Shown here: piece after piece, positions 34,972-43,478 of the stretch
Layout of the letters: each line of letters opens with the position of its first letter
Position numbering within the stretch: the stretch's first letter is position 1
Source: Streptomyces sp. SLBN-118
Lineage (GTDB): Bacteria; Actinomycetota; Actinomycetes; Streptomycetales; Streptomycetaceae
Length of the DNA stretch: 64,000 bases
Reading direction: 5' to 3'
Assembly: GCF_006715635.1 (NCBI RefSeq)
Contig: NZ_VFNP01000002.1
Span: forward strand, 124,001 to 188,000
Program-made: the position numbers and the translations under genes
The notes under the pieces: model-generated
The model's input: the letters and a program-made list of their open reading frames with translations, nothing else
Database searches by the model: none
Told to the model about the DNA's origin: nothing

Positions 34972-35970
34972 TCAGCCGCTCCACTCGGCGGGGTTGGTGT
35001 CCACATTGTCCTTGGTAATCAGTGGCAGCGGAATGTAGTAGTTGGGCTGCTTGACCTTGTCCTTCTGACCGGTCAGCCAGTAATTGGCGTACTGGGCGCC
35101 GAGCTTGCCTTCCAGGACAGGGCTCTGGTTGACGGTGCCGTAGAGGGCACCGGACTTGATCGCGGCCTCGACCTGCTTGGAGTAGTCGCCTGCGATGAAG
35201 CGGATCTCATTGCGCCCGATCTTCCGCGCATATTGGGCGCCGACGTACATCTCGGGGCCCTCGGCGACGATCGCGTCCAGCTTCCCCTTGGGGTACTTCG
35301 AGAGCAGGTCCTGCGTCACGGACAGGTTTTCGCTGTTCTTGAAGTTGTCGACCGGCGTGGCGACGATCTTGATGCCAGGGTGGCTCTTCAGGACGTCCTT
35401 GATGCCCTTGAGCCGCTCGACCTGCGGTGTGCTGCCCAGCGGTCCGAGCTGAACCGCGATCTTCCCGCCGTTGGGAAGCGCCTGGACGATGAGCTTGCCT
35501 TCGCCCTGTCCGTACTGGAAGTCCGAGGCGCCGATGTACGTCACCAGGTCGGCGCCGGGACTGAGCTGGGCGTTGAGTGCCATCACCGGGATGCCAGCTC
35601 GGTTGGCCTGCTTGATGGCGGGGATGACTGCGGTCGGGCTGGAGGAGCACACCAGGATCAGGTCCACTCGGCGGGCCACCAGGGTCTGAACGTTGGCAGC
35701 CTGCTTGGCGTTGTCGAGGCCGCCGTTGAGGGTGACGGTCTTCATGCCGAGCCGCTTCGCCTCGGCCTCGAAGGCGGAGTTCATGGAGGCGAGGAAGGGG
35801 ATCGTGGTGTCGGCGTTGGCGAGACCGACGGTGAAGGTCTTGTCCTTGCCGCTGGATGCGGTGCTGCTGCTGTTGCCACAGGCAGCGGTGAGCACGGTCA
35901 GCGACACGACGGCGGTCGCGGCGGCCAGGCCGCGTCTGAATGTGCGGCGGGCGGGGATGGATGCGGACAT
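34972..35970 (-). CDS. Sugar ABC transporter substrate-binding lipoprotein (ribose type)
   Basis: A 332-residue type 1 periplasmic-binding-fold protein. Lipoprotein signal 1-30 ends in LTAAC (Cys31). The mature part begins KTFTVGLANADTTIPFLASM and contains DLILVCSSSPTAVIPAIKQA and VTYIGASDFQYGQGEGKLI, typical of the RbsB/inositol-binding group. The ligand is probably a pentose, hexose or cyclitol. It lies 109 bases after the permease gene in the same operon as two Gfo/Idh/MocA enzymes. Confidence 0.9.
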   Translation of the reverse strand: MSASIPARRTFRRGLAAATAVVSLTVLTAACGNSSSTASSGKDKTFTVGLANADTTIPFLASMNSAFEAEAKRLGMKTVTLNGGLDNAKQAANVQTLVARRVDLILVCSSSPTAVIPAIKQANRAGIPVMALNAQLSPGADLVTYIGASDFQYGQGEGKLIVQALPNGGKIAVQLGPLGSTPQVERLKGIKDVLKSHPGIKIVATPVDNFKNSENLSVTQDLLSKYPKGKLDAIVAEGPEMYVGAQYARKIGRNEIRFIAGDYSKQVEAAIKSGALYGTVNQSPVLEGKLGAQYANYWLTGQKDKVKQPNYYIPLPLITKDNVDTNPAEWSG

Positions 35971-36079
35971 GGTGCTCCCTTGGTGCGTGTCGTGCGGAAG
36001 TCCGCGGAGGACTTGGCTGGGTGCGGATTTGTGCGTGTCCTCAGCGCGTGGGTCGCGCAGGGGACGTACCAGTCGGCGG

Positions 36080-37111
36080 TCAGGTCGAGGCCGATGGCGT
36101 CAGTGGGGTGGTGGTGGGCGCGCCGGGCGCGGTAGAGGCGGGCAGGTTCCTGCTGCCGCGCCCGGCGCCGTTGTGGAGCCGGCTGTAGCGGTCGATGACG
36201 ACGGCCAGGAGGATCACCAGTCCGGTGACGGCCGGCTTCCAGTAGGGCGAGACGTCGAGCTGGTTGAGGCCGTTGGAAATGACGCCGAGGAGGAGGGTCG
36301 CGGCGAGGACGTCCTCGATGCGCCCGACGCCGCCGGTCAGGGCGATGCCACCGACCACGCAGATGGCGATGGCCTCCAGGGGCCAGTCGGCCGCGGCCGA
36401 GGGCTGCCCGACGAGCGTCTGGCCGAGGAGCAGCAGCCCTGCCCCTGCGGCCAGCAGGCCGCCCATGGCGAAGGCGAAGATCTGCACGCGCTGTACGGGG
36501 ACACCCGACAGGTGGCTGGCCTCGGCGTTGCCGCCGACGCTGTAGATGTAGTGCCCGTACTTGGTGCGGGTCAGCAGGAACCACACCGCAAGCAGGCAGC
36601 ACACGAACACGGCGAAGATCACCGGGATGCCGGCGACCCGGGCGTTGGCAGCGCTCTCCAGCAGGGGCGTCACACCCTGCTTGGACTCGGCGCCAGTGGC
36701 GACGAACAGCAGGCCGGAGACGATACTGGCCATGGCGAAGGTGGCGACGAAGGCGTTGATACGGACCTTGGCGATCAGGATGCCGTTGGCGACGCCGACC
36801 GCGATGCCAGCAGCGAGGCCTGCGCCGATGGTCATGAGCGCGCCGTGACCGCGGCCGGCGACGACTGCCCCTACAACCGATGTGGTGGCTCCGACGGCTC
36901 CAACGGACAGGTCAAAGCCGCCGGAGATCATCATGACCGCCATGCCGCAGGCGACAATGCCGATGATGGCGTTCTGCTCCAGGATGTTTTCCAGGTTGGC
37001 CGAGGAGCGGAACGTCGGGGATACAACCATCAGGACGCTGGTGACGAGTGCGAACACCAGCCAGAGACCGAAGCGCCTCAGGATGCCGCTTCTGTTTGCC
37101 GTGCTCTTCAT
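36080..37111 (-). CDS. Ribose-type sugar ABC transporter permease
   Basis: A 343-residue RbsC-like permease with about ten hydrophobic segments. It carries MISGGFDLSVGAVGATTSVV (the conserved loop), GGNAEASHLSGVPVQRVQIF (EAA-like coupling motif) and GGVGRIEDVLAATLLLGVISN. The C-terminus ends in a Thr/Pro-rich tail. ATG 37111 overlaps the stop of the upstream dehydrogenase by 4 bases. One permease is enough in this family because it homodimerises. Confidence 0.9.
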   Translation of the reverse strand: MKSTANRSGILRRFGLWLVFALVTSVLMVVSPTFRSSANLENILEQNAIIGIVACGMAVMMISGGFDLSVGAVGATTSVVGAVVAGRGHGALMTIGAGLAAGIAVGVANGILIAKVRINAFVATFAMASIVSGLLFVATGAESKQGVTPLLESAANARVAGIPVIFAVFVCCLLAVWFLLTRTKYGHYIYSVGGNAEASHLSGVPVQRVQIFAFAMGGLLAAGAGLLLLGQTLVGQPSAAADWPLEAIAICVVGGIALTGGVGRIEDVLAATLLLGVISNGLNQLDVSPYWKPAVTGLVILLAVVIDRYSRLHNGAGRGSRNLPASTAPGAPTTTPLTPSAST

Positions 37112-38085
37112 GCCGACCCGTCCTCCTGAATGTCGACGACTGTTCCGTACTGGGCTGATGTCAGGGCGGCGAGCGCGACCTGGGTGGCCTTCCAGCCGTC
37201 GTTCATCGGGACGGGTGGTGGTGAGCCGAGCCGGATCGCAGTGAGCCAGTCGTCGAGAAGCTCTGCGTCCATGCTTCGGCCATACGGCAGGTGGGCGATG
37301 GTGCCGTCCTCGTCGACGAACGAGCCGTGGCGTGCGAAGGCGTCGATCGAGAGCCGGCCGTTCTCGAACCACAGGGTCATCACCAGGTCGTTGGCCCCCG
37401 GCATGCCGACGGGACGCGACCAGCTCGGGTCGATGCTCGCCCAGGCGCCGTCGGTGGTCGTGACGACGACCTGCCCCGCGTCCTCCACGTCACCGACCCG
37501 GCTGAATCTGCCGGCCTCCGCGTAGACGGTCCGGTACTCACACCCGGTCAGCCAGCGCAGAGCATCGGCCACGTGGACCACGTGGTCGATGAGAGCACCG
37601 CCGCCCGATTCGCTGCGGGTGCCGAAGAACCCACCGGGGAAAGCGGCGTGATTGGTTCCGCTCATGGCGACCAGGGCTCCGAGCGATCCGTTCTCGATCG
37701 CCGCCTTCGCCTGCCGTACGGACTGGGCGTAGCGGACGGGAAAGGCCATCGAAAGCCAGGCACCCGCATTCAGAATGGCCTTGGCGGCCTCGGCCGACGT
37801 GCCGAGAGGCTTCTCACAAAGCACGGGGACACCGGAGGCGGCAGCCACGGCCACGTACTCGGGGTAGGTCACGTGCTCGCCGGTGATGATGACCGCGTCG
37901 ACCATGGCGCACAGGTCCTCAGGGGTCGGCGCGACAGCCAGATCACGGCCGGCGGCGAAGGCGTTTACGCGGGCACGATCGTGGTCGAAGACAGCGACGG
38001 GGCGTCCCTGTTGAGAAAGGCGCAGCACTTCGCAGTAGGTGGCAGCATGCACATGCGCACAACCGAGGAAACCGATCGTGATCAC
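37108..38085 (-). CDS. Gfo/Idh/MocA-family oxidoreductase
   Basis: A 325-residue enzyme starting at GTG 38085 within the previous stop. The N-terminus ITIGFLGCAHVHAATYCEVL shares the AHVHA feature with the gene at 31413. CEKPLGTSAEAAKAIL and LIDHVVHVADALRWLTG give the Lys and His. With the neighbouring dehydrogenase and the ABC importer it should oxidise the imported sugar or cyclitol. Substrate not predictable. Confidence 0.85.
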   Translation of the reverse strand: MITIGFLGCAHVHAATYCEVLRLSQQGRPVAVFDHDRARVNAFAAGRDLAVAPTPEDLCAMVDAVIITGEHVTYPEYVAVAAASGVPVLCEKPLGTSAEAAKAILNAGAWLSMAFPVRYAQSVRQAKAAIENGSLGALVAMSGTNHAAFPGGFFGTRSESGGGALIDHVVHVADALRWLTGCEYRTVYAEAGRFSRVGDVEDAGQVVVTTTDGAWASIDPSWSRPVGMPGANDLVMTLWFENGRLSIDAFARHGSFVDEDGTIAHLPYGRSMDAELLDDWLTAIRLGSPPPVPMNDGWKATQVALAALTSAQYGTVVDIQEDGSA

Positions 38086-39062
38086 GTCAGGGCTCCTTCC
38101 AGGGCGATGGCCCGACCGGTGTCGAGGCTGCGCTGGGCAGCCTCGATGACCTCGACGGCGTCGCATGCGTCGGCGACGGTGGCGAGCGGCGGCGGCCCGC
38201 CGCGGAACCAATCGATCGCCGCCCGCAGCTCCATCACGTAGGGGTCGTCGCTCGCCGACGCCGGGGGGAGATACGTCCGTCCATGGCCTCGTGCGGATGC
38301 AAATCCTGCGCTTCCGGAACCGTCCGCGCTGAAGAGGCCTTGTGTGCCGGCCACCTCGAGGCGGGTGGTGAAGGATTCTTCCCGCCAGCTCGCGTCGATG
38401 TACGAGATGGTGCCTGCGGCATGGCGCATGGTCAGAGCGATGACGGGGCTGTCCGGGCCACCTGCTGATACCGCGTACACACGCGCGGCCGGCCCGAAGG
38501 TCCACAGGCACCAGTCGACGTCGTGGATCGCCATGTCGAGGAGGACACCGCCGCTCCTGGCCACGTCGCCGTACCACTCGCCGACACCTGCCGGAACTGT
38601 GTTCCAGCGGGCCAGGCGGGCCACGGACGGGGTGCCCAGCTCGCCATACCGGACCAGGTCGCGAGCCGCGGCGTACTCGGGGAAGTACCGCACGACGTGC
38701 CCTACGGCCAGCTTCACACCCTGGGCGGCGGCACGGTCGCGGACCAGGCGCGCCTCGGCAGGCGTCCTCGCGAGCGGCTTCTCCAAGAACACCGGCAGTC
38801 CGGCGTCGATCGCACGGAGCGCATAGTAGGCGTGCGTGTCCGTCGGCGTCGCGATGATGACCGCGTCGACACGCTCCGGGGCGAGGACTTCATCGACGCC
38901 CGCCGTGTCGGCACCTGTGGAGCGGACAGCTTCCAGGGCGGCGGGCGAGACCTGCTCCGAAGTGACAGTCGCCAACCGGCAGCCCGGCACCGACGCAAGG
39001 TTCACCGCGTGGAGGGCGCCCAGAGCGCCCGCGCCGATGAGACCTATTCGCATTTCCAACAC
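38082..39062 (-). CDS. Gfo/Idh/MocA-family oxidoreductase (inositol-dehydrogenase-like)
   Basis: A 326-residue classical member, first gene of the leftward operon. Rossmann motif IGLIGAGALGALHAVNLA, LEKPLARTPAEARL, and LLDMAIHDVDWCLWTFG with the catalytic Asp/His. GTG 39062 has AAAGG 5 bases upstream; ATG 39053 is the alternative. The operator at 39184 lies 122 bases upstream, tying this operon to the GntR regulator at 28.3 kb. Confidence 0.85.
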   Translation of the reverse strand: MLEMRIGLIGAGALGALHAVNLASVPGCRLATVTSEQVSPAALEAVRSTGADTAGVDEVLAPERVDAVIIATPTDTHAYYALRAIDAGLPVFLEKPLARTPAEARLVRDRAAAQGVKLAVGHVVRYFPEYAAARDLVRYGELGTPSVARLARWNTVPAGVGEWYGDVARSGGVLLDMAIHDVDWCLWTFGPAARVYAVSAGGPDSPVIALTMRHAAGTISYIDASWREESFTTRLEVAGTQGLFSADGSGSAGFASARGHGRTYLPPASASDDPYVMELRAAIDWFRGGPPPLATVADACDAVEVIEAAQRSLDTGRAIALEGALT

Positions 39063-39183
39063 TCGTGCCTTTCTCAGATCTTCGGAGACGGCTCAGCGGC
39101 ATTGAGCGGCGAGCCCGATGCGGCAAAGCCCCACCACGCCGTCCCGGGTGGTGCAGCCCTGCCCACTCCGCAGCTGGTAGTGT

Positions 39184-39197
39184 CTGGTCATGACCAG
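39184..39197. promoter_or_regulatory. GntR/DasR-like operator upstream of the dehydrogenase/ABC operon
   Basis: Palindrome CTGGTCATGACCAG, identical over 14 bases to the site at 28109 although 11 kb away. The following 289 bases to the MarR operator hold no recognised gene. Confidence 0.75.
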
Positions 39198-39486
39198 TTG
39201 AGAGAGAGCATGAGTGAAGGGTCAGGGGATGTCAACCACCGAACAAAGAGAAAAACCAAAGAGCGCCGAGTCGATCACGTCGCGCCAGAAGAGACCCAGG
39301 AACTGCGCGAGTTGAGGCAGGAGCGTGCGGCGACGGCGTTCATGCTCATCGCTGCGAATGCAACGATCACGGTCTGACACACGGGCCCGAAACCGCAACC
39401 TTCGCGAGACGGGGCAGCCGGCCTGCCGGGGCAACCTCGACGGCAGCCCGGCAAAGGACGCACAGGCCCCTCTAGCTCGCACGAGA

Positions 39487-39508
39487 TTCTCTGACTAGAG
39501 TCAGAGAA
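39487..39508. promoter_or_regulatory. 22-bp palindrome on the start codon of the MarR-GNAT gene
   Basis: Perfect 10-bp arms TTCTCTGACT and AGTCAGAGAA around AG. The last base is the A of the ATG start codon. A MarR dimer bound here would block both transcription and any leaderless start, so this is probably the autoregulatory operator. Confidence 0.75.
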
Positions 39509-40407
39509 TGAATACGGCGCAGATCGACCAGGTGCGGCGGTTCAACCGGACCGTCACCGAACGCGTGGGCGTGCTCCACGACCACTTCCTTGGGCGGGAC
39601 CGGCCCATCGGCGAGGCCCGGATGCTCTGGGAGATCGGCGAGCACGGCCAGGACGTACGGCGGATGCGCGAGCGCCTTGGGCTCGACTCCGGGTATGTCA
39701 GCCGTCTGCTGCGTTCCCTGGAGACCGACGGCCTGGTGACGGTGGAGCCGCAGCCTCGGGACAGACGGGTACGCACTGTCCGGCTCACCGACGCGGGCCG
39801 CGCGGAGCGTGCCATCCTCGATCGCCGCAGCAACGAGCTGGCCGACTCCATGCTGGAGCCGCTCAACGCCGCCCAGCGCACCCGGCTGGTCGCTGCCATG
39901 GCCGACGTCGAACGGTTGCTGACCGCCGGGACGGTCACGCTGGACGTCGTCGACCCGGAACACCCCGACGCCCAGCACTGCCTGCGGTCCTACTTCACCG
40001 AGCTCCAGGAGCGCTTCGAGACCGGCTTCGACCCCGCACGGAGCCTGCTGCCCGACACGGGCGAACTCCGAGCGCCGCACGGCCTGTTCGTGGTCGCGCG
40101 GCTCCACGGCGAACCTGTCGGCTGCGCCGGTCTGAAGCTGCCGCCCGGCGCCCCGGCCGAGATCAAGCGCATGTGGGTCGCGCCCCACGCCCGGCGCCTC
40201 GGCCTGGGCCGCCGGTTCCTGGCCGAGCTCGAGTCGCGGGCCGCCCAGCACGGCTGCGATGTGCTGCGCCTGGACACCAACAAGGCGCTCAGCGCCGCGA
40301 TCGGCCTGTACCATTCCTGCGGTTTCCAGGAGGTGGCTGCCTTCAACGACGAGCCGTACGCCCACCACTGGTTCGAGAAGCGGATCACCACAACACCGTC
40401 GGGGTGA
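39508..40407 (+). CDS. MarR-GNAT fusion protein
   Basis: A 299-residue two-domain protein. Residues about 1-140 are a MarR winged helix (EARMLWEIGEHGQDVRRMRE, LDSGYVSRLLRSLETDGLVT, RTVRLTDAGRAE). Residues about 150-290 are a GNAT acetyltransferase (VGCAGLKLPPG, IKRMWVAPHARRLGLGRRFL as the acetyl-CoA loop, LYHSCGFQEVAAF). Such fusions are common in actinobacteria; their ligands and acetyl acceptors are mostly unknown. Start is at the ATG inside the palindrome; no strong ribosome site is present. Confidence 0.85.
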   Translation: MNTAQIDQVRRFNRTVTERVGVLHDHFLGRDRPIGEARMLWEIGEHGQDVRRMRERLGLDSGYVSRLLRSLETDGLVTVEPQPRDRRVRTVRLTDAGRAERAILDRRSNELADSMLEPLNAAQRTRLVAAMADVERLLTAGTVTLDVVDPEHPDAQHCLRSYFTELQERFETGFDPARSLLPDTGELRAPHGLFVVARLHGEPVGCAGLKLPPGAPAEIKRMWVAPHARRLGLGRRFLAELESRAAQHGCDVLRLDTNKALSAAIGLYHSCGFQEVAAFNDEPYAHHWFEKRITTTPSG

Positions 40408-40518
40408 CGGTTCGGCGGCGGATAGTTCTGCGACGGCCTTGGCAGTGACGGGTGTGCAGATTATGGCGACGTGTGGGCTCGTCGTTTGTCGTGGGCTGTG
40501 GCGGACCTGGTGTTGGCG

Positions 40519-40728
40519 GCGTCTGCGCCAGGACGGACAGTGACGTGGAAGGAGCCACCGGATCCCGAGCACGACGTCAAACTCGACCGCATCGAGCACG
40601 TTTGGGATCACTCCCCGGACCGAGTCTTCGCGTTCGACGCGTTCGGCCCACTCGGGGTCCGACCCACCGCGGGTTCGGGCTGGACCGAACAACAACACGC
40701 TGGCCGCAGCGGAAGCCCACCGCGGTGA
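40519..40728 (+). pseudogene. IS630-type transposase fragment
   Basis: About 60 residues: TVTWKEPPDPEHDVKLDRI, VWDHSPDRVFAFDAFGPLG, and RPTAGSGW. This is the start of the DDE domain of IS630-family (winged-helix) transposases, where FDEFGPL is usual; here the Glu is Ala. The N-terminal HTH and the rest of the DDE domain are absent. Confidence 0.7.
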
Positions 40729-41037
40729 CGGTTGGCGCTACGACGACCCAGCGGTGCCGTCCCGGTCGCCCTGAGAACTTGGTTCCATGCGGGCGACACG
40801 GTGCGTGACGTCCCGGCTTCGCGTCCATCGCCGCAGGACACAGCCATGGCCTCTTTGCATATTGAATTTGACAATTCTGAACGTTGAAATAGTCGCACAC
40901 CGTTACCGAAACCGGAGCACACCTTCCCCTCAATACGAGCCGCCCAGGCTGGCCAGGATGCGCTTTGGGCATACCGTAACTACGCTGAAGAGAGTAGGTA
41001 CGCACCAAGATCATGCTCAAATTAACAGGGTGAAAAA
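40729..41037. other. Intergenic, drop in GC before the small-gene pair
   Basis: A 309-base stretch. GC falls sharply from about 40850, with AT-rich sequence CATATTGAATTTGACAATTC. A TTGACA at 40868-40873 could be a -35 box but no good -10 follows at 17 bases. Probably contains the promoter of the pair at 41038. Confidence 0.4.
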
Positions 41038-41421
41038 ATGACTCAGAATGTCACCGCCCAGACCACGCAACCAACGCCAGAGCAGCTCAAAGAGCTGAGT
41101 AAAGTGCTCGCCGAAGTGGCGTCACATCCCGAGTTCACGAAAATACTCAAAGAAATCGAGCAAACCCCAGAATCCGAGCGCCTCGCGAAGGCAACACGCT
41201 TGGCAAGCGTCGATGAACTGACGAGGAGAGGAATACCGGTCCCTGAGGGATTCCGCCTCACTACACGGTACTTCGAGAATCCCTCGTCGGTGACCCGAGG
41301 TGATGTGGCAGTCACACTTCCACAATTGCCTGCAGGTGGCGATGAGCTCGAAAGAATCACCGTGTGTGCTTCGGTGGGATACATCGTGTGCGCATCCGTG
41401 GGCGGCGAGGTCCTGCAGTGA
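41038..41421 (+). CDS. Unrecognised 127-aa protein ending in a repeated VCASVG motif; RiPP-precursor-like
   Basis: I do not recognise the family. Residues 1-100 are a soluble acidic domain (LKELSKVLAEVASHPEFTKI, DELTRRGIPVPEGFRLTTRY). The last ~20 residues are different: TVCASVGYIVCASVGGEVLQ, with a direct repeat VCASVG and two Cys, preceded by LPAGGDELERI. A long leader-like part, a GG and a short Cys/Ser-rich tail is the layout of ribosomal peptide precursors, but no modification enzyme is adjacent. Codon third positions are much less GC-rich than neighbours. Ribosome site GGTG 7-9 bases upstream. Overlaps the next gene (GTGA). Confidence 0.6.
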   Translation: MTQNVTAQTTQPTPEQLKELSKVLAEVASHPEFTKILKEIEQTPESERLAKATRLASVDELTRRGIPVPEGFRLTTRYFENPSSVTRGDVAVTLPQLPAGGDELERITVCASVGYIVCASVGGEVLQ

Positions 41422-41813
41422 CGGCCGACGAAGCTCTCGCAACGGAGATCGAAACTGCGCTGTCCGAACTGACGTCCTTTGTCTGCTCTCCTGCAATGGA
41501 AGGCGTCATGCAGGAATTCTCCAGCCTTCCGGAGGAACATCGAGCACAGTACGTTCTCGATGTCCTTCTTGATACCGAGGAACTCAAGAAGCGTGGGGTC
41601 AATGTGCCTCCCGGAGTTATCATTCAACGCTCGGCCTTCCGAGACAATCGGCGGACTTTGTTCTGTGCCACGAAATACTTGCCACCCGGCCTCGGGTGGA
41701 AGAAAGTTACCGTGACCTTCGATAACCCCAGCGGAAAGCCAGCGCTCTCCTTCTCTGAATTCGAAGCCTCGAAACAGGGAACTGATACCGGCGGCTCGTT
41801 CCGCGTTTCCTAA
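41418..41813 (+). CDS. Paralogue of the upstream small protein, C-terminus cut by a MITE
   Basis: A 131-residue protein starting GTG 41418 in the previous stop. It aligns with the upstream protein over the leader-like domain: LKKRGVNVPPGVIIQRSAFR against LTRRGIPVPEGFRLTTRYFE, with helices before it. It ends GTDTGGSFRVS. Its TAA stop (41811-41813) belongs to the end of the inverted-repeat element at 41810, so the original C-terminus, where the sister has its VCASVG tail, has been replaced. Same low-GC codon use. Function unknown. Confidence 0.6.
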   Translation: MTADEALATEIETALSELTSFVCSPAMEGVMQEFSSLPEEHRAQYVLDVLLDTEELKKRGVNVPPGVIIQRSAFRDNRRTLFCATKYLPPGLGWKKVTVTFDNPSGKPALSFSEFEASKQGTDTGGSFRVS

Positions 41814-41930
41814 GGGCTGTCCCGCAATACCCGGCGGATGAGCGCGCGGCGTCAGATGCGGTGCATCGCAAGGCGGAGAGTCGTCCTCATACAGGCGTAT
41901 TCGGGCGATTCGACAACGCAGCGAGGTGCC
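41810..41930 (+). mobile_element. MITE-like element, truncated copy
   Basis: Begins CTAAGGGCTGTCCCGCAAT and matches, in reverse orientation, 121 bases of the element at 47992-48159, with one mismatch region near 41892 (one base shorter). Its other end is missing. It joins the 3' end of the small-gene pair and supplies its stop codon. Confidence 0.8.
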
Positions 41931-42380
41931 AGGCTGCTGACCTGGCGCGCGACTTCGCCACCCGGGGTACCTCCTGACGCCGGGATACACCGCGGCGGCC
42001 GCCGACCACGCCGGCCGCGCATCTGCGCCAAGCGAAGGCGATCGCCGCCGGTTCCCCGCCGACATCGCGCACGCGCCCGAAGCCTGGGCCTGACCGAGGA
42101 GGAGTTGGCCGTCCTCGATAAGCCGGTCAGTCCCGCGACTTCACCACGAACCCACGGGTGGACCGCGGGTTTCCGCTGAAACCCCTTCAGTTTTCACGAA
42201 CTCGCGGGTGCCTCGGTTGGGCAATAGTCGCTGAGTTCCCTGCCTCGTCCACGGATGACGGGCCGTCTGAACGTGCCTGGACCAGGGCCTGTTACCTCGT
42301 CCGGGTGACCGCAGACTGTTCTGACCCAATCTCGCTCGTAGTGCGCAACTCTCATCTCTGTCGGGATTCCTTCAGTCTGG
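41931..42380. other. Intergenic, eroded sequence before the recombinase cassette
   Basis: A 450-base stretch without an intact gene. A short piece SLGLTEEELAVLDKP (about 42080-42125) faintly recalls a type I restriction subunit but is too short to assign. The left att-like repeat lies at 42163-42207. Confidence 0.4.
42163..42207. repeat. Left att-like imperfect repeat of the recombinase cassette
   Basis: 45 bases, 31 of which are identical without gaps to 46126-46170. Both copies have inverted arms (here CCGCGGGTT and GAACTCGCGG) around a 25-base core containing TGAAA and TCAGT. This is the form of a tyrosine-recombinase crossover site. Confidence 0.5.
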
Positions 42381-43478
42381 GTGAAGTCGTGGAGGCGTGG
42401 GTTGGCTCTGGCCGTAGTGCGCGATCTGCGCGAGTACCGGGCGCCGGTGAGCGCGGAGGAGCTCGCCGAGTTCGAGACCGACGTGCTGGCGGGGTTCGTG
42501 CTCGCGCGAGCCTCGGCCGGCCTGGTCGACAGCACGATCCGCAACGACACCAACCACCTGGAGCTGATCCGGGACTGGTTCGGCCGTCCGCTGTGGGAGA
42601 TGGAGCCGGCCGACGCCGACGTCTATTTCGGCAAGGTGCTCCGCGACGCCAAGCCGTCGACCCGGACCGGCCGGGCGGGTGCGCTGGCGGTGTACTTCCA
42701 GTTCCTTGAGCTGCGGCACAAGGTCGAGCTGCACAACCTCACCGGCCGTGTGGTCGAGTGCCCGCTGGACGAGATGAACCGGCCGCGGGCCTCGGTGGAA
42801 CCGCAGCTGCGGATCCCGCCCAGCGAGGCGGAGATCGAGGCGCTGTTCGCCGGATGGCGCGAGGAGCTGGTGACCTGCCGCAAGTTCGGTCCGGCCGCCC
42901 GCAACTACGCTGTCGCCCGGCTGGCAGCGGACGTGGGACTGCGGATCAACGAAGCACGGATGCTCGACCTGGACGACGTCCGGTGGGAGCTGGGCCGGTT
43001 CGGCAAGCTCAACGTCCGGCACGGCAAGGGATCCCGGAGGCGCGGGCCGAAGCCGCGGCTGGTGCCGCTGATCAACGGCGCCGACCGCAACCTGCGATGG
43101 TTCATCGAGGACGTGTGGGGCCACTTCGACGCCGACCACACCCGGCCCGGTGCCCCGCTGTTCCCCTCCGAGCGCAAGAACCAGGACGGCTCCTGCTCAC
43201 GGGCGACCGCCGACGTCTTCCGCCGGGCGCTGGCCGATGCCGCCGCCCAGCACCTGCCCACCTGGGCCGGGAAGCTCACCCCGCACGTACTGCGGCATTT
43301 TTGTGCCTCCCAGCTCTATCTAGCCGGCATGACCTTGTTCGCCATCCAGGAGCTACTCGGACATACCTGGACCGGAACCACGGCCCGGTATATCCACGTC
43401 CATGGCACCCACGTCGAAGACGCCTGGGTCGCCGGACAGCAGCGCGCCACCGACCGATGGAAAGGACTGGCCCAGTGA
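42381..43478 (+). CDS. Tyrosine recombinase, first of a three-gene cassette
   Basis: A 365-residue phage-integrase-type recombinase. A SAM-like N-domain (TIRNDTNHLELIRDWFG) precedes the catalytic domain with Arg188 (DVGLRINEARML), Lys216 (HGKGSRRR), His302 and Arg305 (TPHVLRHFCAS), His328 (ELLGHTWTG) and Tyr337 (ARYIHVHG). All six key residues are present, so it should be active. GTG 42381 is taken as start; a later GTG is possible. It overlaps the HTH gene by 4 bases. Confidence 0.85.
   Translation: MKSWRRGLALAVVRDLREYRAPVSAEELAEFETDVLAGFVLARASAGLVDSTIRNDTNHLELIRDWFGRPLWEMEPADADVYFGKVLRDAKPSTRTGRAGALAVYFQFLELRHKVELHNLTGRVVECPLDEMNRPRASVEPQLRIPPSEAEIEALFAGWREELVTCRKFGPAARNYAVARLAADVGLRINEARMLDLDDVRWELGRFGKLNVRHGKGSRRRGPKPRLVPLINGADRNLRWFIEDVWGHFDADHTRPGAPLFPSERKNQDGSCSRATADVFRRALADAAAQHLPTWAGKLTPHVLRHFCASQLYLAGMTLFAIQELLGHTWTGTTARYIHVHGTHVEDAWVAGQQRATDRWKGLAQ

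Noticed and set aside
39222..39377. Small ORF after the GntR site, with an IS3 OrfA-like ELRELRQERAA stretch
   Set aside because: The match is a generic charged helix of a few residues and the frame has no proper end.
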